NCBI GenBank assembly: GCA_964470345.1
Contig: CAYYBE010000008.1
Location: 1-64,000 of the forward strand
DNA length: 64,000 nucleotides
Direction: 5' to 3'
From: CAYYBE01 sp964470345
GTDB lineage: Bacteria > Babelota > Babeliae > Babelales > Babelaceae
Under the pieces are notes generated by a model. The model did no database searches, was not told where the DNA came from, and saw only the letters and a program-made list of their open reading frames with translations. This document shows positions 59,681 to 64,000 of the stretch, piece after piece (position 1 is the first letter of the stretch; each line of letters opens with the position of its first letter). The position numbers and the translations under genes were made by a program.

Positions 59681-62298
59681 TCAGCTGAATCAGATCTAAG
59701 CTCTTTTAATTTCCAAACAAGATCAAATGCTTGGCGTGGGGAGAGCGTGTTACAATCGATACGTTCTAACTCTGCACATAGTTGCTGGTAGCGGGCATAG
59801 TCTTGTGGAGAAAAAAGTGGTGTTGCAGGAGTAATTTCTTGCGCAACAACTCGTTGTGCAGCATGTTGTGCTGCAACTCGTTGCGTTGCGGCGTGTAAGT
59901 GCGGGTGGGCTAAAAACTCTGCTAAAATCTCTTGGGCACGAACCAAAACAGCATCGGGCAGCTTGGCGCTTTTTGCAACTTCAATCCCAAAACTCCCTTG
60001 CGCGCAGCCCTGCTTAATTTGGTGGAGTAAGACAATTCCCGTAGCTGTCTTTTGGCTTGCCGCGTAATAGGTCACAATCCCCGTATGCCGCTGGGCAAGC
60101 TCAGTGAGCTCATGATAGTGCGTCGCAAATAAACATTTTGCTTTGACTGAAAAATAGATATACTCGAGGACCGCCTGGGCAATTGCAAGACCATCGTAGG
60201 TAGATGTACCGCGGCCCACTTCATCTAAGATTACTAAGCTACGCTCAGTTGCTTCATGACAAATAAGGGCCGTCTCTTCCATTTCAACCAAGAAGGTACT
60301 TTTGCCCTGCGCTACCATATCAGCAGCGCCAATACGGGTAAAGATACGGTCAAACAGAGGAATCTGTGCATGGGCTGCAGGCACAAATGACCCAGCCTGG
60401 GCCATGATCGCCAGTAAGGCCGACTGGCGTAAAAATGTCGACTTACCCCCCATATTGGGCCCAGTAATAATCCAGAGGCGCTGTTGCTCGCTGAGGGTGA
60501 GATCGTTAGCAATAAATTGGGTCGTGTTCTGTTCACGCAATGCCGCTTCAACCACCGGGTGGCGCCCCTGTTGCAGAACACAGTCATGCCCATCAAAGAT
60601 TGGCCGCACATAGCCGGGGCGGCAGGCAACACGAGCAAAGCCAACAAACGCATCGAGTTCTGCACAAGCACGTGCAACTGACTGTAATAACGAAATCTGT
60701 TCAAAAATTTGGGCGCTGAGTGCCGCAAACAGCTCCTGCTCAATTTCTAAGCTACTCGTCTGCGCACGCTTAATGTCATACTCAAGATCTTTTAATTCTT
60801 GGTTGGTAAAACGCTCACGATTAACAAGCGTCTGCAAACGTACGTAGTGCGGTGGCACTAAGTGCACGTTCGGCTTCGTCACTTCAATCCCATACCCATG
60901 GGCGCCATTATACCGAATTTTTAAAGAAGAGATCCCCGTTGCCAGCTGCTCCCGCTGTTCGAGTGCAAGCATCGCTTGGGCTCCTTCATGGGCAAGCCGA
61001 CGCAGCCGATCAAGCTCTTCGTGATACCCCTGCTTAATCTTCCAATCATGCTCAGGGTCAGTATTGAGCGACGCTTGTAAACGAGTAGAAAGTTGTGCAC
61101 AAATCTGCACAGACGCCAGCAGTTCACCAAACATGCCGGGAAATGCTTGTGCACAGATGTGCGCTAGTTCGGGTAAAACAGTAAGTGTTTGCATAAGTTG
61201 CACGTAGTCAGCAAGCAAGGCACGCTTAAGGGCGATTCGTCCGACAACTCGTTCGCAATCGCCTATAGCACGTAAAAGCTCAGCTAAGCGTGTACGTACG
61301 GTCGTCAGCGTAACCAACTGCTGCACAACTGAAAGACGCTGCTCGAGCAGCGCTCGATTAACCAAAGGACGCAAGATCCATTTCTTAATCATGCGTGAAC
61401 CCATCGGCGTTACTGCTTCATCAAGTACGGAGAAAAGCGTATGGCGGGTAGAATTGTCACTATTATTTTTAACCAGTTCAAGATTGCGCTGCGTTGCTGC
61501 ATCTAAAATAAGAAAATCGTCGGGAGCATAGAATTCAAGCGGGCGCAACTGCGTCAGCGCTGGCGCATGGTTCCGTTCAAGAAAATGATAAAGAGTTTGT
61601 AACGCTGTTTGTAAGACGGTCGAGTGCTGCACAAGCCCCTGCGCTGCATCACCACTGACCCGTTTAATAAAATCGACACGCTGCTCAGTGTCGTCACCAG
61701 CAAGCAATAGAATCGATGTTTCATAGCCCAGTGTGCGAATATATTTTTCTGCACGTATGCCGCGCTCCGTATGAGGTACAACCACTTCTTTGGGTAGAAA
61801 CCTGCCGAGCTCTGATTCGATGAGCCGCATGCGTGACTGCTCAAGTACGGTAGCAAAAACCTGCCCCGTTAAAATTTCAACAAAAAGGATCGCAACCGCT
61901 GTTTCTCCGGGAGCAACGACGGCGACGTAATTGGCGCTTTTTTCATCGAGTAATTTGGGATCGGTAACCGTACCAGGAGTAAGTACCTGCGAAACCACCC
62001 GCTCCATCAGCTTTGTTGCATCAGCTCCGGCGATTTGGTCGCATAAAACAACACGAAATCCACCGGTTACTAGTTTGACTAAATAGGTGTCGGCTGCATG
62101 ACAGGGAAATCCACAGAGCGGTATGGGACCGTCATCTGACTGTCCACGCGCGGTCAACGTAATGCCTAAAAAGGCTGATGCGCGTTTAGCATCTTCGTAA
62201 AAGATCTCATAAAAATCGCCCACTTGAAAGAGGACGATTTCTTGGACATAGCGCTGTTTGATTGCTTGGTATTGCCGCATTAAGGGAGTCATCTTCAT
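59671..62298 (-). CDS. mutS: DNA mismatch repair protein MutS
   Basis: An 875-residue mismatch-recognition ATPase of normal length. The mismatch-binding domain has the conserved GDFYEIFYEDA (Phe-x-Glu, about residues 27-37) that stacks on the mismatch. The ATPase shows Walker A GPNMGGKSTF (about 611-620), LVEMEETA, the Walker B LVILDEVGRGTSTYDG and FATHYHEL. C-terminal helix-turn-helix region follows. Two start codons, Met 1 and Met 3, are equally usable. No mutL in the window. Confidence 0.96.
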   Translation of the reverse strand: MKMTPLMRQYQAIKQRYVQEIVLFQVGDFYEIFYEDAKRASAFLGITLTARGQSDDGPIPLCGFPCHAADTYLVKLVTGGFRVVLCDQIAGADATKLMERVVSQVLTPGTVTDPKLLDEKSANYVAVVAPGETAVAILFVEILTGQVFATVLEQSRMRLIESELGRFLPKEVVVPHTERGIRAEKYIRTLGYETSILLLAGDDTEQRVDFIKRVSGDAAQGLVQHSTVLQTALQTLYHFLERNHAPALTQLRPLEFYAPDDFLILDAATQRNLELVKNNSDNSTRHTLFSVLDEAVTPMGSRMIKKWILRPLVNRALLEQRLSVVQQLVTLTTVRTRLAELLRAIGDCERVVGRIALKRALLADYVQLMQTLTVLPELAHICAQAFPGMFGELLASVQICAQLSTRLQASLNTDPEHDWKIKQGYHEELDRLRRLAHEGAQAMLALEQREQLATGISSLKIRYNGAHGYGIEVTKPNVHLVPPHYVRLQTLVNRERFTNQELKDLEYDIKRAQTSSLEIEQELFAALSAQIFEQISLLQSVARACAELDAFVGFARVACRPGYVRPIFDGHDCVLQQGRHPVVEAALREQNTTQFIANDLTLSEQQRLWIITGPNMGGKSTFLRQSALLAIMAQAGSFVPAAHAQIPLFDRIFTRIGAADMVAQGKSTFLVEMEETALICHEATERSLVILDEVGRGTSTYDGLAIAQAVLEYIYFSVKAKCLFATHYHELTELAQRHTGIVTYYAASQKTATGIVLLHQIKQGCAQGSFGIEVAKSAKLPDAVLVRAQEILAEFLAHPHLHAATQRVAAQHAAQRVVAQEITPATPLFSPQDYARYQQLCAELERIDCNTLSPRQAFDLVWKLKELRSDSADQR

Positions 62299-62422
62299 CT
62301 CGCGTATCGAAAAGGGAACGTACGTATGAGATGAGTATACCCAAGATCACAATTTTTTGCTCGTACTCAGCCGTGCTTCTGCAATATTCTTCGATACCAA
62401 AATCAGGTATTTAACGACTTGC

Positions 62423-62451
62423 TTGACAAGCGGCATACCACGCAGTAGTAT
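62423..62451 (+). promoter_or_regulatory. Near-consensus promoter of the toxin-antitoxin pair
   Basis: TTGACA (62423-62428), exactly 17 bases, TAGTAT (62446-62451). The expected transcription start, about 7 bases on, falls on or next to the toxin ATG at 62458. The toxin message would thus be leaderless. Confidence 0.7.
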
Positions 62452-62457
62452 AGACTT

Positions 62458-62799
62458 ATGGAAATAAAAATTATTCAAACCAAAGAATTTTCTCGCGATC
62501 TCAAGTCTTTTCTTCGTAGAAAAAGTCTTTTGGAAGAAGACTTTGAATCACTAAAACAAACATTGAGACAGAACCAAACCGTTGGTGATTTGCTTGTGGG
62601 AACAGGTGGTGTGAGAAAAATACGCTTGAAGTCTTCAGCAAGAGGGAAAAGTGGCGGCTTTAGGGTATGTTTTTATTATTACGCAAAAGATGGCAAGGTC
62701 TTTTTGCTTCTTATTTATTCAAAAAACGAGCAGGATAATTTTTCAGAAGCTGACAGAAAAAACCTCAAGGAGTTCACCAATGAAATCAAAAACACCTAA
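62458..62799 (+). CDS. RelE/HigB-type toxin
   Basis: A 113-residue protein of the RelE superfamily, whose members cut mRNA on the ribosome. It has the typical order: N-terminal strand and helices (IIQTKEFSRDLKSFLRR), the VRKIRL strand, GGFRVCFYYYAKDGKVFLLL and the C-terminal IYSKNEQDNFSEADRK. The pattern is closest to the HigB2/RelE-like branch, not the Gp49 type of the broken module at 41576. There is no ribosome-binding site and the promoter leaves no leader. It overlaps the antitoxin by 20 bases, implying coupled translation. Confidence 0.85.
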   Translation: MEIKIIQTKEFSRDLKSFLRRKSLLEEDFESLKQTLRQNQTVGDLLVGTGGVRKIRLKSSARGKSGGFRVCFYYYAKDGKVFLLLIYSKNEQDNFSEADRKNLKEFTNEIKNT

Positions 62800-63118
62800 G
62801 AAACAAACTAAAAACAAACTTTTTGAAAAGTTAAAATCAAGCTTAGCAGAGGTACTTGCCTACCAACAAGGCAAAATAACCCTACACACAGAAACTTTTG
62901 AAGTACCAGAACCACCCAAAAAATACAAAGCTCCTGATATCAAACGAATCAGAGCTCGGGGAAAATACTCTCAAGGGATTTTCGCTAAAGTACTCAATGT
63001 AAGTATCAAAACGGTACAGTCGTGGGAATCGGGAGAAAGAATTCCAAGCCATGCGGCATTACGTCTTCTTGAAATTGTAGACAAGGGAATTTATCGACCC
63101 GATATGTCTCCCCGTTAA
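62780..63118 (+). CDS. HigA-type XRE antitoxin
   Basis: A 112-residue protein behind AAGGAG, a strong site inside the toxin gene. The basic N-terminal arm (KSKTPKKQTKNKLFEK) leads to a linker and a C-terminal Cro/C1 helix-turn-helix (YSQGIFAKVLNVSIKTVQSW, then ESGERIPSHAALRLLEI). Such antitoxins neutralise the toxin and repress the operon. The contrast between a strong antitoxin site and a leaderless toxin start would favour antitoxin excess. Confidence 0.9.
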   Translation: MKSKTPKKQTKNKLFEKLKSSLAEVLAYQQGKITLHTETFEVPEPPKKYKAPDIKRIRARGKYSQGIFAKVLNVSIKTVQSWESGERIPSHAALRLLEIVDKGIYRPDMSPR

Positions 63119-63129
63119 CCTACAAATAC

Positions 63130-63972
63130 TTACTCAGCGCGGTAGGTACTGACGCTGGAAAGTAAGAGAACATCAGACTGGTAGGCTTGTGAGAATGTTG
63201 TGCACACCGTAGAAAGATTGGTTTTTGCAGACTGTTGTGCGCAGACAGATTCAAGCTGTTCACAGAACAGCTCTGTCGCTTGCGTCACACGAGTTACGAT
63301 ACCACCAGCTAACAGTGCGCCAACCGTGTCGGTTGCTTCCATCGCTTTTGCCATACAACGAACATGTCCAAGCATCTGCTCAACAAGACTGACAATATAA
63401 TTACCCATAGTTGTAACACGTTGTACATCAGCCTGACCATCCGGCACAATTTGACCGAGCGTGAGCAACGCCCCATCAAGTGCCTGGATAAGCTGAATAA
63501 ACGCATGCAACTCACAAGATACAACTACCGCTTGTGATGGGTAATGGCTCAAAAACCACGAAGACTCTGTTGCAAGCATGACACGCTCACGCATCTTTGC
63601 CATGACCGGCTCTGCTTGCTGATGCACAATTGCAAGAAAGAGTGACTTGAGCGTAATAACGCCTAAGTCTGAAAAGAAATTTTTAACTGATGTCCCCCAA
63701 CCAATTTTTACGGGAGTCGCAGCAACAGCGGTACCCGTTTGATATCTGGCAGGTGAAAAGATCATATAGAGTTCTGCAGCAGTAAATGCGATTTGGAGAG
63801 AAAAGGCAAACCATGAACGATAGGCAGCATTGCGGCGCATACATGCAAACTCCTGCTCCGCCTTTTGTACCCGAGCTTCTTGTACCCGATTCAGTACACA
63901 GGGAGGCATATCAGCCTGCAGCTGCATCAGACAAAAACAACTCATAACGCTCAGCATCAGTTTGTTACACAT
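63130..63972 (-). CDS. Exported or membrane-associated hypothetical protein
   Basis: A 280-residue protein behind AAGAGAG with signal peptide NKLMLSVMSCFCLMQLQADM. A second hydrophobic segment at about 52-72 (SWFAFSLQIAFTAAELYMIF) may anchor it in the membrane. The remainder is helical, with evenly spaced cysteines (SCELHAFIQLIQALDG, LFCEQLESVCAQQ). No family recognised. It converges on the antitoxin gene with an 11-base gap. Confidence 0.65.
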   Translation of the reverse strand: MCNKLMLSVMSCFCLMQLQADMPPCVLNRVQEARVQKAEQEFACMRRNAAYRSWFAFSLQIAFTAAELYMIFSPARYQTGTAVAATPVKIGWGTSVKNFFSDLGVITLKSLFLAIVHQQAEPVMAKMRERVMLATESSWFLSHYPSQAVVVSCELHAFIQLIQALDGALLTLGQIVPDGQADVQRVTTMGNYIVSLVEQMLGHVRCMAKAMEATDTVGALLAGGIVTRVTQATELFCEQLESVCAQQSAKTNLSTVCTTFSQAYQSDVLLLSSVSTYRAE

Positions 63973-64000
63973 AGCTCTCTTGCCCTTTTCGCAATGGTTT

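Noticed and set aside
1..64000. tRNA, rRNA, tmRNA and CRISPR arrays
   Set aside because: Read for T-loop words, conserved rRNA segments and regular direct repeats with spacers; none found, though a weak structured RNA could be missed by eye.

Overview
The window looks like a stretch of chromosome from a host-associated bacterium of the Candidatus Dependentiae (TM6) type. This is an inference, not a database result. Support: a small core of housekeeping genes (dnaN, recF, dnaB, rplI, ruvC, lepA, ssb, mutS, murD, ftsW-like, grpE, proS, ileS, argS, mnmA, pgsA, xerC/D) is interleaved with a large set of exported proteins built from eukaryote-like modules (WD40 propellers, short F-box-like helices, ankyrin repeats, Sel1 repeats, PPP-type phosphatases). 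No rRNA, tRNA or CRISPR array was found. Another intracellular lineage with a Gram-negative envelope remains possible.

Layout. 1-6.6 kb: a tiny membrane protein, an exported F-box/WD40 protein and three tandem exported PPP-type phosphatases. 7-11 kb: proS converging on a 7TM-GAF-degenerate NtrC-like regulator. 11.2-16.8 kb: three small proteins, a cluster of GTTGCA motifs, a XerC/D recombinase, a fourth phosphatase and a second WD40 protein. 16.8-20.7 kb: dnaN and recF, separated by five tiny exported cysteine-bearing proteins on the opposite strand. 20.9-22.3 kb: two ankyrin genes (one frameshifted) and a 640-base gene-poor stretch. 22.3-26.8 kb, minus strand: three pseudopilin-like genes, rplI, dnaB, ruvC and an unknown gene. 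26.8-34.9 kb: an exported coiled-coil protein with a degenerate J-domain, an exported thioredoxin-reductase-like protein, ileS and murD. 35-41 kb: an exported propeller-like protein, an ftsW-like gene, lepA (interrupted by an assembly gap) and a possible RMND1/DUF155-like gene. 41.1-42.3 kb: a decayed HigBA-type module and a 100-base dispersed repeat. 42.3-52.8 kb: four more exported F-box/WD40 proteins, a Sel1 protein, grpE and a likely outer-membrane barrel. 52.8-59.7 kb: ssb, pgsA, mnmA, argS and several exported small proteins. 59.7-64 kb: mutS, an intact RelE/HigA-type module with an apparently leaderless toxin mRNA, and an exported unknown.

How it fits together. The DNA maintenance and translation genes are conventional. 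The rest reads as an export and host-interaction programme: Sec-type signal peptides on most of the accessory proteins, pseudopilins of a type II secretion or type IV pilus-like machine, a putative outer-membrane barrel, and families (F-box/WD40, PPP phosphatase, ankyrin, Sel1) that resemble eukaryotic regulators. Several repeat families (a 100-base double-palindrome element with internally deleted copies, and a 53-base hairpin element with compensating stem changes) lie in the spaces between genes. Gene starts were moved from the longest reading frame to the codon with a ribosome-binding site and signal peptide wherever the sequence supported it.
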